In this document: positions 48,528 to 58,872 of the stretch, piece after piece
How the letters are laid out: each line of letters begins with the position of its first letter
How positions within the stretch are numbered: position 1 is the first letter of the stretch
Source: Rhodocollybia butyracea
Lineage: Eukaryota > Basidiomycota > Agaricomycetes > Agaricales > Omphalotaceae
NCBI GenBank assembly: GCA_015501585.1
Contig: JADNRY010000030.1
Location: 186,001-250,000 of the forward strand
Length of the DNA: 64,000 nt
Direction of reading: 5' to 3'
Notes under the pieces: generated by a model
Seen by the model: the letters and a program-made list of their open reading frames with translations, nothing else
The model's database searches: none
Told to the model about the DNA's origin: nothing
Position numbers and translations under genes: made by a program

Positions 48528-50608
48528 ATGCTTTCATCTCAGGCTATCTCGGAGCACTCTTCACGCGACAGCTGCTGGATTATCGTCCACGGTCAGTTAG
48601 GATTTTCTCCGGATTTCTCGGTCCATTTCTGATTCATCTACTTAGGCAAAGCCTACGATGTGACCGAGTTCCTCGATGGTGAGTAAGCCTCCAGTTAATT
48701 CCTTCATTATCTGACCGCCTCCCAGAGCATCCCGGAGGAAGTAAAATCATTCTGAAATACGCTGGAAAGGACGCTACAGAGGCTTATGAGCCCATCCACC
48801 CACCCAATGCTATAATAGACAATCTTCCGATCGAAAAACAGTCAGTCGCGCCCAGTCTTTCTGCCGCGCACAATCTAAATCTAGAAAAATTCTTCTAGTC
48901 TCGGCGTTGTAGATCCGTCGACAGTCACAGCAGTCGTCAAAACCGTTTCTGAAGCCGAGAAGAAACGCCAAGTCTTGGTAGCCAACCGCCCCCACTCGAT
49001 GAAATCCTCAATTTACATGATTTCGAGGTTAGCCTACACAGCTCTTGTACGTATTCCCACCACTAACACAGATCATTAGATGGTTGCAAAAACGATTCTT
49101 CCGGATAAAGCCTGGGCGTACTACTCCTCCGCCTCTGATGATGAAATTACCATTCGGGAGAACCGCGCTGCTTATCAGAGGTGAACTCCTTTCGCTTTTG
49201 GCGTACTTTCAATTTCTAATATCCCATCAAAGAGTCTGGTTCCGTCCAAGAATATTACGAGATGTAACTGTTGTCGATTGGTCCACAACAATTCTTGGCC
49301 AAAGGTCTAGTCTCCCTGTATACATTGTTAGTGTTTTACTATTCTTTCTCGCGTCTCGTTGTTCATCTTCATCTTCTACTTAGTCCGCTACGGCTCTTGG
49401 CAAACTCGGCCACCCAGATGGAGAGCTCAACCTCACTCGTGCAGCCGGCAAACACGGTGTAATCCAAATGGTAGAGCCCACAAATTCATGTCCTTGTCAA
49501 CTACTCAACTAACTCCCTGTAGATCCCCACTCTCGCATCATGCTCCTTTGACGAAATAGTAGACGCAGCACAACCCGGTCAACCCATGTTCCTTCAGCTG
49601 TGAGTCCCTCAACTCCTTTGCTCTTTCAACATCTAAATCTTTCCAGATACGTGAACCGCGACCGCAACATCACCAAAAAATATGTCCAAAACGCCGAAAA
49701 GCGCGGTGTCAAGGGTCTCTTCATCACCGTCGATGCCCCACAGCTTGGCCGCAGAGAAAAAGACATGCGGATGAAATTCGTCGGCGACGACGATACCGCC
49801 GCCGCTAAGGTGCAGGAGGGTATGGAAGGTGTTAAGAAGGATGAGGGTGTCGCCAGGGCCATCAGCGTATGTTTTTCTTTCTACTCCGTATTCCACAAAC
49901 TCTCATACTCATCCTCCTCAGTCCTTCATCGACCCAAGTCTATCCTGGAAAGACATCCCGTGGTTCCAAAGCATCACAAACAGTACGTCCAAAACCCAAA
50001 CCCTTGGGTTGAAATCCTTCTGACCCGTGTTACAGTGCCTATCATCCTGAAAGGAGTTGCCACCCCCGAAGACGCCATCCTCGCACTCGAACACGGCGTC
50101 CAAGGAATCGTCCTCAGTAACCACGGTGGTCGTCAACTCGACACCGCGCGTTCTGGATTGGAAAACCTCATTGACATCGTCGCTGCTCTCAAGACCCGTG
50201 GACCATGGCCGAATCCGAAATTCTCGGTGTTTGTTGATGGAGGTGTGCGTCGTGCGTCGGATGTGCTTAAGGCGTTGGCTTTGGGGGCTACTGCTGTCGG
50301 TATTGGAAGAGGATTCCTGTATGCGTTCTGCTCGTATGGTCAGGAAGGTGTGGAGAAGGCGTTCAAGATCATTGGTGATGAGCTGGAGATGAACATGCGT
50401 CTGTTGGGAGCTAGAAACCTCGGCGAGCTTGTTCCAGAGATGGTCGATGCCAGTGCCCTCCGGTCGCACGCTGGAACTGTGCCCAAGGATAACCTCTACA
50501 ACTCTACTTGTGAGTTTCTCTCCTGCCCTATCCTGCTTCCAACACTAAATTTCTTCCACAGACCAACCTCTCCGTTTGGCAGAATTCAGAAATACTGCCA
50601 AGTTGTAA
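48528..50608 (+). CDS. CYB2: flavocytochrome b2-like L-lactate / 2-hydroxyacid dehydrogenase
   Basis: Oxidises L-lactate or another 2-hydroxyacid with FMN; an N-terminal cytochrome b5 domain carries haem. ATG 48528 (MLSSQAISEHSSRDSCWIIV) leads straight into the b5 domain, with haem ligands in FLDEHPGG and the later IHPPN. The FMN barrel follows: RPPLDEILNLHDFE, KAWAYYSSASDDEITIRENR, VWFRPRILRDVTVVDWSTTI, KLGHPDGELNLTRAAGKHGV, LYVNRDRNITKKYVQNAEKR, LFITVDAPQLGRREKDMRMK, GVATPEDAILALEHGVQGIV, LSNHGGRQLDTARS (catalytic SNHGGRQ), and VFVDGGVRRASDVLKALALG. The last exon encodes YQPLRLAEFRNTAKL. Yeast Cyb2 has a cleaved mitochondrial presequence; this protein has none and ends in AKL, a PTS1-type tripeptide. 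Many short introns. Its 3' part is repeated as a decayed fragment at 59936-60306. Confidence 0.92.
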
Positions 50609-50988
50609 AGAGCTCGAAAGAGAGAGCATTGTGTTGTAGGGGATTTTTTTTGTTTGTACACCATGCATGTTTTTTCCATAGAATTTACCATATATCAAAA
50701 CATGTACATAAATAACTGCGCGCTTATTGATCGACCCATTGACTCTTCTTCTTCTCCACCTCGCGTGGCTACCTGCTACCTGCTCCTCTGCGTTCGCAAC
50801 TGCCAGTCCACGGTAAATACTAAATTACTCCGCCTGATATTCCTCAGAATTCAGATTTACCACAAACCTTTCAATATGTTCTTTCTTCCGGGTATACATA
50901 TTTCTGCAAAGAATCCAACACTTGGCGCGTCGAAGATGGTGAAGACGGCGCGGAAATGGAATTCGACACCTCTAAGGACTCTTTGTAA
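50262..50988 (+). repeat. large direct repeat, copy 1 (b2 3' end + CUS2 5' start)
   Basis: Aligns along its length with 59936-60668 in the same orientation, with diverged sequence and indels. Copy 1 contains the intact end of the b2 gene, the shared short intergenic piece, and a decayed start of CUS2. It ends abruptly near 50985-50990. Confidence 0.85.
50735..50988 (+). pseudogene. 5' fragment of CUS2/HTATSF1
   Basis: Matches exons 1-2 and intron 1 of the intact CUS2 gene at 60437. The position of the start codon reads ATTG instead of ATGG. Exon 1 is recognisable (tctccacctcgcgtggct) and the intron donor cacg|gtaaatactaaatta is conserved, as is the exon 2 stretch gcaaagaatccaacac and gacggcgcggaaatggaatt. 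The copy stops within exon 2, so it cannot make the protein. Confidence 0.85.
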
Positions 50989-51337
50989 ACATTTAAGTTC
51001 TCTACTAAAACGCTACTACATGCATCTAGTAAACTTAACGACGCATGAAATTTCAAGTTATATAATAACTACGGTGCCGTTGGAGACGAAAAAATTTCAA
51101 CTTTGGCTCTCAGAGAATCTGAGCAATAGTTAGCAATTGGAGACCCGGGAATTTAAACTCTGGCTCAGCCTTGGGTTATTTGAGACTTGTTTGAGACGAC
51201 CCGATTCCCAAAGGGCGGCGGAGAGATGTGGGAAAACCTGTCATCTGCTCCTCAACACCTTCGCTCTTGTGACTTGTCTCACCATTTCTTTCTCTCAAAC
51301 ATCAATATCCTTACTTCAACCTATTTGGAACAGATCC
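50989..51337. other. spacer between the truncated CUS2 copy and the agaric-family gene
   Basis: About 350 bp, taken as the left end of the inserted block and promoter of the gene starting at 51338. Two related phrases near 51087 and 51149 (aatttcaactttggctctca / aatttaaactctggctcagc) are visible. No other feature. Confidence 0.4.
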
Positions 51338-51882
51338 ATGGGCACATATTTCGAAAACTCTTCCAACTTCTCTCTACATGATTCTCAATTTTTCAACGCA
51401 AACAAAATCCTTGACAAAATCACAGTAGTAAACCAGCATCACAACAGTGGGACTCTAACTGAAGTGACTCCACAAAATTGGGTGCGCTGATGATCCTATT
51501 CCTTCATGCATAGATAAACTTGACCCCCTAGCTTGACCTCCTTGAATCTAGTACCACACCATTCCGGCGGGCGATCTCGATCTTATCCAGAATTGGGGCA
51601 GCGTTGTTGAAGTAGAAGAGGACAATGAGAATGGAACAGACTCATACACCCCCAGACGTTGGACACTCCCAGTGGGCCAATCTAATATCATTGGTGTGAA
51701 GAAGCTGGTACGCTCAACCTACACTGTCCAACTAACATCGCCATCACTTTCTCATCCTGGGACAAAATTCACGGCTGTGTTATATCATGGACCTGATGCG
51801 CAGCAAGTATGAATCTATGCTGCATGACTAGGAAATAAACTCAGAGAGCTTGAACTGTAGGCTTTCAAAAATGATTTACTTC

Positions 51883-52341
51883 TGTGAAACGCGTATAAGC
51901 TGTGAAACGCGTATAAGCTGTGAAACGCGTATAAGCTGTGAAACGCGTATAAGCTTAACCTCAGAAGTGTGCAAGACAACGACTCGTATTGAGATCGGTA
52001 AGTACCTGTGAAACGCGTATAAGCTTAACTAAGTACATAAGCGTAAGTATGAGTATCACAGAAATATAAATAAAGTAGACGTACCCTCAGAAGTGTGCAA
52101 GACAACGACTGAGGGATAAGGACAACATGACCTGTATATAAGTCAATACACGAAACTGCCAAGTCAGAGATAGGCACTCGGATAAACGAAATAGGTAAGA
52201 TAAATAATATAGAAATCAAGGAAAATAATACCCCCCTCTGGGAGGATAAACCATACCCCAGACGAAACACGTCCCACCTACAACGGAAGCCGAAAGAGGC
52301 GAAGGGCGGGACTCCTTACTCCGAAGATACTCCCTTCGACA
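51883..52341 (-). repeat. 3' LTR of the copia element
   Basis: The outer end (51883-51954) consists of four perfect tandem copies of TGTGAAACGCGTATAAGC; the other LTR has one. The remainder matches the partner LTR by eye. A related copy of the 18-mer occurs inside the LTR (about 52009-52026), as does a second copy of cctcagaagtgtgcaagaca. Confidence 0.95.
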
Positions 52342-52356
52342 CTCCCCTAGTCCCGC
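52342..52356 (-). other. polypurine tract
   Basis: On the element strand the sequence next to the 3' LTR is GCGGGACTAGGGGAG, purine-rich and directly followed by TG. The gag-pol stop codon TAG lies inside it, so the coding frame ends only 5 nt from the LTR. Confidence 0.75.
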
Positions 52357-55300
52357 TCACCGCCATCTCTCATCCCCATAAGATCCACGATACGCCTGTG
52401 AAGCGTGGTCCCCAGCGGTTTGGTAAGGATATCCGCAAGATTCTCCTCAGATGGGACATAATTAATCTTGATCTCCCCTGACTCAACCAAGTCTCTGAGG
52501 AAATGGAATCGAATGTCAATGTGCTTAACCCGCTGGTGAAATTTCGGGTTCTCGGAGATCGCGATCGCGCTCTTGTTGTCGGCATAGAGCTGAGAGGGTA
52601 AAGGAGAGGGATAACCAATTTCGGACATGAAGTTGTGAATCCACTTCGCCTGCTGAGCGCCCTTTCCATACGCAATATACTCAGCTTCCGTTGTAGACAA
52701 CGCGACGACATCCTGTCGCTTCGACATCCAGAACACAGGACCTCCTGCCAGCATAGTAAGGACTCCGGTGACCGAGCGTCGCGTATCAGTGCACGCTGCG
52801 TGATTAGCGTCGCAATAAGTTTTGGGTTTAAGGCCCAACTCCAATTTCTTGAACACGATCCCCTTCTCCTTCGTACCTAAGATGTATCGGCAGAGGTGAA
52901 CTAAAGCGTGCCAGTGAGCGGGTCCAGGGTCCTGGGTGAACTGAGCGAGGTCGTTGGTTTCGTAGGCGAAGTCGGGTCGACACGCTCCTTGCCCAAACTG
53001 AATACCCCCAAGAAGCTCTGCAAAAGGTTTGTCCTTCATGAAATGGTGGTCCGCCTCGGTCTTAGGAGACATGTCCTTGGTCAGTTTGAGTCCCGGCGGA
53101 TAGGGTGTCGCCTTCGGCTTCAAGTCCTGAAGCCCAAACCTGGTGAGGAGCTGGTCCCAGTAAGCTGGCATCGAGAGCATAGCTGTACCTGTTTCCCTGT
53201 CGTGAACCAAGCGCATACCTAGAGCAAACTGCACCGTATCTGTCTCCTTGATTCGGTAGTGACTTCCAATCTCCTCCTTCGCCCTTGACATCTCCTCCTT
53301 CGATGATGAGCCTCCAAGTGTATCGTCGGTGTATGTGCCCGTCATCGTTTCGCCGATGTCCGACTTCCGCGTCCTAACACACTGGTCCGCCTGAGACCGT
53401 TGATAGCCTAGGTCCTTGTAAGTAGCATTGAGAAGTTTCCACCAATTTCGTCCAGCCTGCATGGACCCGTAGAGTGACTTTTTCATCCGCATTACCTGTC
53501 CTGTTCCTCTCCCTTCAAATCCTTCAGGTGGCCTGATATACATTTCTTCTTCCATGTCAGCGTTAAGATAAGCCGACGCGAAGTCAATCTGCCAGATGAA
53601 GAACCCTAGAGAAATCCAGACCGCGATCAGAATACGGAGTGACTCGAAGTGCAAAACTGCAGCAAAGACTTCGAAAAAATCCCTTCCTTCTACCTGAGAC
53701 CCTCCATTTACTACCAAGCGTGCTTTCTCGTCTACTATCTCCCCTGACCCATTAAGCTTGTGTGCAAAAACCCACAACGGGTTCAGAACTGTCGCGCCTT
53801 TGGAGGGTTCTGGAGAGGTCCAAATACCTTGAATTCCTCCATCCGCTGGAAGCCAACGGTTTGAATCCTCCATAGCTTTCGAGTATGATTTCGGAACGGG
53901 CGGTAGACCCATAGCAGTGAGCGCGGCGTTGAATTTGTCGTCAACTTCTGTAGGTAGGTTCTCGGAAAGGGAAATGAAATTTGCACGTGGTCTTCTCGAG
54001 TCAGTAGCCCATTCGATTCGGGCTCGGTTACTTGCTCTCTCTCTGTCTTCAGATTCTGAGCTGGCCTTGGCTATTGCAGACGGAGTTCTATTGCGGGAAG
54101 AGCGGCAAAGTTGCGGTGGCTGTGGCATAAGGGTCTGATCTGGTACCTTTAAGTTATCGGAGATCACGGATTCGGAGTTTCCGTCGGCATCAGTTGTATT
54201 GACGCCGTCGAGTTGTTGAGTTCCTTCTTCAACTTCTCCGTCGCTCTCGTCTCCCCTCTCCCCTGCAACTGAGGTCAAAGGAACACGTACCCTCTCGTCG
54301 AAAGAGACATCTCTGCTAGTAACCACACGACCCGAAGACAAGTATAGCAAATATACGCCCCTCTCCCCGTAGCCAATCATCCGACCTGAGAAACCTCTTG
54401 GATCCAGTTTGCCAGGCGTTCCGTCGACTATTGTTCCCCAAGCCACGGCTCCCCAAGGACGAAGGTGCGCTACATCCATTTTCTTCCCATACCAGAGCTC
54501 AGCCGGAATCTTATAGCCAGTCCTAGCCGCAGGAAGAAGATTTTCCGTGTACACAATATACGCACATGCATAGGTCCAAAGATAAGGAGGAAGTCTGGAT
54601 TCGTAGAGGATTGTGCGAACATGGTCAAAGGTAATGCCGTGTTTCCGTTCTACTATCCCGTTCGCCGCTGACGAGTACGCTGGAGTGACTTCAAGCTTAA
54701 CGCCATTTACCTCTGCCCATTTCAGCCACGGTCCACTGCTGAATTCCTTTCCTCCATCGACGCGGACATATAACAACTTCTTCCCTGTCTCGTTCTCGGC
54801 AAGTGCCTTATACTTTTCCAGAGCCGCTAGCGTGGATGCAGAGTCTTTATTCATAAGGTAGAAATCTCTCGTCATCGACGAACACCCATCCACGATAGGC
54901 ATCGAGTAAAAGAAGCCGCCCAACGCACGAGTGCGCATCGGTCCCGTCAAGTCGATGTGAATTCTCTCGAGTATCCTCGACTCCACCTCTGTCTTCCCAT
55001 CGAAGGCCCTTCGTTTGGCTTGACCAATATGGCACGGATCACACTCGGGCGGTTTACTGTTCGGATCTCCTACCACTTTGAGTCCATCCAGCAAATTTCT
55101 CTCTAGCGCGAGGCGAATTCTCGTTATACCTGCATGGCCAAATCGTCTGTGCCATCCCTCAATATCCACTGGCTTATCCAGGGTCCTGGACTTCACCACC
55201 AACGCCGAAGTCTTCTTCTCTCGCAAGCGGTACAGGCCACCGTGTCTGAGGCCCGTCAGGATATGCGTTCCATCCTCGGAGAAGAACTTGACTGATTCTT

Positions 55301-56603
55301 TACCGAAAACGGTGGTCATCCCTTTATCGCACAGTTTGGAGATAGAGATGAGGTCTGAGGTTACAGAAGGGGAATGGAATGCCTCTTCAAAGGTGATTAC
55401 GATCATCTTTCCTTCGTGTATAAAGGATTTCTGAGCTTTGCCATAGCCAACTATTTTCAGAGTAGTTGATGCTTCGGAAGATCTACTCAAGCGTGAGCAA
55501 GGCGTATAGGTAAGAAAGTCAGATCTTTTCCTAAAGAAGTGGTCTGACACTCCTGAGTCTGCGAAGGTTTCGTCTTCAGGATCAGTTATCGACATTGACG
55601 CGCTGTACCCGGCATAGTGTTGGGTTAACTCCCCTACCGAGACGTTTGAGGCAACGGCGGAATTTGCAGCCGGAGTAGGAGAAGTAGTATCCTTCTTCCC
55701 CTTCCACCATGGTGGGTACTGGCCCTCTTTACCTCCGCCTTTCCTAAAACAGTCCTCGGCCAGATGCCCCTCCCTCAAGCAGTTGGGGTTAGTGCACTTC
55801 TTCCCATTACCGTTCCCCTTCGTTCCTGAACCTCCAATCGTAACCGCAGCAAGCTGGCGTTCAAGATGCTCAATTCGAGCTTGAAGAGCAACGTTTGCCT
55901 GCGGGAGCCTATCCCCTGACACGGCCGCATCAGGACGTGTCTCGGTACGAGAATACTGAAAGACGATTTGCTGTATCACTGACGCTGACGTAGGATAAGC
56001 AGTCGGATTCGCTGTGATGTTCTGGATAATGGTGTCAAAGGGTAGAGTAGGGAAAGCTGCCAAGATAACAGCCTTGAAAACTTTGTCTGATACGTCGTTT
56101 CCTCCCTCTATCGCTTCCCTTCTCAATTCTCTGAAAGTCTTGAAGAAGGTATCAATAGGTTCATGATCACGGAAGACATGGCTTCTGAGGCGACGATCCG
56201 AGAGGATCTTCTTCATCTCATCCGACTTCCCGAATTCGTTCTTCAAGGCTTCAAAAACCTCGTACGCGTTCATCTTGTCAACGGTAGGGACAAGAGATGG
56301 CAAGTCAAGAACATACGCCTCGATCATACCTCTTGCCCGGTCATTCCGAAACGTCCATTCATCCCTGGATGGGTTCGTGGAGTATACCGGGGTCGGTGTA
56401 ACGGTTGTACCAGGAGCATTCAGTGGTAGTTGGACGATGGGGGGGATACTAATGGTTCCGTCTACGTATCCGATTAGCCCCTGACCTTTCAATGCAACTT
56501 GGATTTTTCTTTCAATCGGTGCCCAAGCTAGTCGTATCCCGTCGAACTTTTGGTCTTCAGGAATATCAGGTAGCGGGGGCGGTATCGCTCCGTTACTAGC
56601 CAT
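52347..56603 (-). CDS. copia gag-pol polyprotein, 1418 aa
   Basis: One uninterrupted frame from ATG 56603 to TAG 52347. Gag region ~1-260; zinc knuckle at ~269-285 (CTNPNCLREGHLAEDC, CX4CX4HX4C); aspartic protease motif FADSGVSDHF near 346; GAG-pre-integrase HRRFGHAG...CDPCHIGQ near 480-525; integrase core with catalytic D in HIDLTGP (~551), D in VRVDGGKEF (~615) and E in NGIVERKHG (~651), spaced as in copia integrases. Reverse transcriptase spans ~915-1150 with IDFASAYLNA (~1007) and YTDDTLGG (~1092; usually YVDD). RNase H has YCDANHAACTDTRRSVTG (~1262) and ALSTTEAEYIA, ending with ENLADILTKPL. Every catalytic motif I could check is present, so it may be active. It disrupts a host gene. Confidence 0.97.
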   Translation of the reverse strand: MASNGAIPPPLPDIPEDQKFDGIRLAWAPIERKIQVALKGQGLIGYVDGTISIPPIVQLPLNAPGTTVTPTPVYSTNPSRDEWTFRNDRARGMIEAYVLDLPSLVPTVDKMNAYEVFEALKNEFGKSDEMKKILSDRRLRSHVFRDHEPIDTFFKTFRELRREAIEGGNDVSDKVFKAVILAAFPTLPFDTIIQNITANPTAYPTSASVIQQIVFQYSRTETRPDAAVSGDRLPQANVALQARIEHLERQLAAVTIGGSGTKGNGNGKKCTNPNCLREGHLAEDCFRKGGGKEGQYPPWWKGKKDTTSPTPAANSAVASNVSVGELTQHYAGYSASMSITDPEDETFADSGVSDHFFRKRSDFLTYTPCSRLSRSSEASTTLKIVGYGKAQKSFIHEGKMIVITFEEAFHSPSVTSDLISISKLCDKGMTTVFGKESVKFFSEDGTHILTGLRHGGLYRLREKKTSALVVKSRTLDKPVDIEGWHRRFGHAGITRIRLALERNLLDGLKVVGDPNSKPPECDPCHIGQAKRRAFDGKTEVESRILERIHIDLTGPMRTRALGGFFYSMPIVDGCSSMTRDFYLMNKDSASTLAALEKYKALAENETGKKLLYVRVDGGKEFSSGPWLKWAEVNGVKLEVTPAYSSAANGIVERKHGITFDHVRTILYESRLPPYLWTYACAYIVYTENLLPAARTGYKIPAELWYGKKMDVAHLRPWGAVAWGTIVDGTPGKLDPRGFSGRMIGYGERGVYLLYLSSGRVVTSRDVSFDERVRVPLTSVAGERGDESDGEVEEGTQQLDGVNTTDADGNSESVISDNLKVPDQTLMPQPPQLCRSSRNRTPSAIAKASSESEDRERASNRARIEWATDSRRPRANFISLSENLPTEVDDKFNAALTAMGLPPVPKSYSKAMEDSNRWLPADGGIQGIWTSPEPSKGATVLNPLWVFAHKLNGSGEIVDEKARLVVNGGSQVEGRDFFEVFAAVLHFESLRILIAVWISLGFFIWQIDFASAYLNADMEEEMYIRPPEGFEGRGTGQVMRMKKSLYGSMQAGRNWWKLLNATYKDLGYQRSQADQCVRTRKSDIGETMTGTYTDDTLGGSSSKEEMSRAKEEIGSHYRIKETDTVQFALGMRLVHDRETGTAMLSMPAYWDQLLTRFGLQDLKPKATPYPPGLKLTKDMSPKTEADHHFMKDKPFAELLGGIQFGQGACRPDFAYETNDLAQFTQDPGPAHWHALVHLCRYILGTKEKGIVFKKLELGLKPKTYCDANHAACTDTRRSVTGVLTMLAGGPVFWMSKRQDVVALSTTEAEYIAYGKGAQQAKWIHNFMSEIGYPSPLPSQLYADNKSAIAISENPKFHQRVKHIDIRFHFLRDLVESGEIKINYVPSEENLADILTKPLGTTLHRRIVDLMGMRDGGERD

Positions 56604-56665
56604 TGTTAGGATTTGTGTAGTCGCTTATTCGAGGATAAATGAAATGTGTTTAACAGTGATAGGCG

Positions 56666-56677
56666 GGGCCCATAACC
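56666..56677 (-). other. primer-binding site for half-tRNA-iMet
   Basis: Directly next to the 5' LTR, the element strand reads GGTTATGGGCCC, the exact complement of GGGCCCATAACC in the anticodon arm of eukaryotic initiator tRNA-Met. Copia-type elements are known to prime from such a tRNA half-molecule instead of the tRNA 3' end. Confidence 0.85.
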
Positions 56678-57082
56678 TGTGAAACGCGTATAAGCTTAAC
56701 CTCAGAAGTGTGCAAGACAACGACTCGTATTGAGATCGGTAAGTACCTGTGAAACGCGTATAAGCTTAACTAAGTACATAAGCGTAAGTATGAGTATCAC
56801 AGAAATATAAATAAAGTAGACGTACCCTCAGAAGTGTGCAAGACAACGACTGAGGGATAAGGACAACATGACCTGTATATAAGTCAATACACGAAACTGC
56901 CAAGTCAGAGATAGGCACTCGGATAAACGAAATAGGTAAGATAAATAATATAGAAATCAAGGAAAATAATACCCCCCTCTGGGAGGATAAACCATACCCC
57001 AGACGAAACACGTCCCACCTACAACGGAAGCCGAAAGAGGCGAAGGGCGGGACTCCTTACTCCGAAGATACTCCCTTCGACA
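56678..57082 (-). repeat. 5' LTR of the copia element
   Basis: 405 bp with terminal TG/CA and a single copy of the 18-mer TGTGAAACGCGTATAAGC at the end next to the primer site; otherwise it appears identical to 51955-52341. Confidence 0.95.
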
Positions 57083-58872
57083 ACTTCAAAACTCTGCATT
57101 ATGGTGTGTTATAGTGGTTAATATCTACAAACAATATTAACGCCATTTACCTCTTTGTCCAGTCATATGAACATAGCTAAACTGTTTGGAATTACCCACT
57201 GCGGCTCACCTGCATTGATCTTCCAATCTGGTAAGTATCCACTGACGATCTTCAGAAGAACATGCAATGCCACAAGTGGAGTAGACAATGAATAAATGCT
57301 CTAGAAATGATTCCCTACGGAGACTTTTATGACCGATCGTGCCACTCACGTATTGCACGCAGTTATCTGGATTCTCAGCTTGTGAGACTCTATTTCTCCC
57401 AGGTACTCAAGTTTGCAATGCTCTCATACCAGAAACAGGTGTTTGACCTACAGCAAGCAAAGGACTATTTACAATATAAAGGCTGCAGAATTCCGGACTG
57501 GTTTGATCAATATGTCTGGATCCGGCCAACATCCAGGCATATATGCTTTGGACCCCCTACATCAAGCAACCCATCAGGCCAATATCGTTTGAGCACTTTC
57601 TGGGGGCCTGATTCTCTTGCCATTGTTCCTCTTGAGCTCATGTGTTGTACATCAGAGAAAAGTGTAATTCAACACCTTGACCTTCATCTTAACAACAAAT
57701 TTCTTCTCTGGCTTCTGCGATGGATGGATGATACCCTTTATAATGGCAAGATTAATGTGCCACATGAGGACAAGTTACTAACCAACATTCCACTTTCGAT
57801 TGGATGTGTTTACTTAAGACACACAAATACAACCCAGACGAAAGGTCTGTATTAGTAAATGGATACACTACCACTATACAAGATATGGAGAAGGGGCGCC
57901 CCTAGTAGTAAGCAGTCATGACAGGGCCCGGTAAGTGCTACGTTGTTCTATGAGCTTCGAGTTTTGTTTGACCATTTATTCAGATGTTCCTTTGACAAAT
58001 TTGGCGGAGCCGTCCGTTGTAATGTAACAATTCCAACCTTTGACCATGAGTATCTTTCTATTGCATGGCTAGCACAAGCTGGATATGTACTCCATCATCT
58101 CAACTTGAAACACCATGTGGAAAGATATGGTAAATACAAGTTTCTCTACTGGTTCATTGCTGTAGCTGAATTCTTGGTTATTAGCTGTTTCTTGCAGCCT
58201 GTGTTATAGCTTGGAATGTCCAAAATACCATTCCAAGCTTTTGCCTACAGTGTTAGCCTGTTTTACCACTCAAGACTACTATTTGTTCCTTGAGCCTATC
58301 AAAATCACCAAAGTTGATGGGGTGTCTCATTTCTCACTGCATGATCCGGCGTTTTTCTGGTCTTCAGACCCATCAGCAATAAAAGAAGAGACGCGGATTT
58401 TACTTGGCCTTTCTTCACTTGTGCCACATGTTTGGCAAAACCAAGGTTGGCAGATGTGGACTTTCAATCAAGACATGTATCATACAGTGTCTGAATATCT
58501 GAAGCTAAAAGGATTTGACCCTTTTGGTCTCGACTATGCCCGCTCTTGTGGTTATCCTATCTTCAAGATATCCGATAATGTCTTAGATGAGCTGGATAGT
58601 GGCCCAAATGAGCATACCCAATGTACGTGTATGAAATAGATCTTTGACATTGATATCTCTGATCAGTGTTTTCAATTTCCATAGTTCGAAGCAGTACCAT
58701 TCACCCTGATACTGGGTCAGACTCTGACTCAGCGGATAGTGTTATATATGAGGATTCCGGGAACAGTGAGCAGTTTTTGGGCAACTTGCAATTGCATGGC
58801 CAAGTAACACCTAACATGATCTTCATTAATAGAACAAGTCTTCCAACCCTGGGCAGGTCTCGCACCTCTTGA

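Larger units (their letters stand above)
51883..57082 (-). mobile_element. intact Ty1/copia LTR retrotransposon
   Basis: 5200 bp element in minus orientation, flanked by a perfect 5-bp target-site duplication ACTTC (51878-51882 and 57083-57087). LTRs are 459 bp (51883-52341) and 405 bp (56678-57082) and run TG...CA. Read side by side they appear identical apart from three extra copies of an 18-mer at one end. It has a primer site, a polypurine tract and a single full gag-pol frame in copia order (integrase before reverse transcriptase). The matching LTRs, clean TSD and intact frame indicate a recent insertion and a potentially autonomous element. Confidence 0.97.
51338..58872 (+). pseudogene. 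agaric-expanded family protein, interrupted by a copia element
   Basis: A multi-exon gene split in exon 3 by the retrotransposon at 51883-57082. Exons before it: 51338-51481 (MGTYFENSSNFSLHDSQFFN), 51552-51806 (WTLPVGQSNIIGVKK, AVLYHGPDAQQ), 51861-51882. After it exon 3 resumes at 57088-57103, then 57163-57230 (HMNIAKLFGITHCGSPALIF), 57305 onward (EMIPYGDFYDRSC, VWIRPTSRHICFG, LSTFWGPDSLAIVPLEL), further exons with VTIPTFDHEYLSIAWLAQAG and SLVPHVWQNQGWQMWTF, and a last exon to 58872. Codon phases join exactly across the empty insertion site. Some junctions between 57850 and 58260 are unresolved. The family is recognised only as an agaric lineage expansion. The N..KLFGI..PALIF block resembles a kinase beta4-beta5 region, but no kinase activity is claimed. 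Confidence 0.75.

Noticed and set aside
51883..51954. Four tandem 18-bp repeats that could suggest a CRISPR-like or satellite array
   Set aside because: No spacers; the repeats are the amplified terminus of a copia LTR flanked by a TSD.
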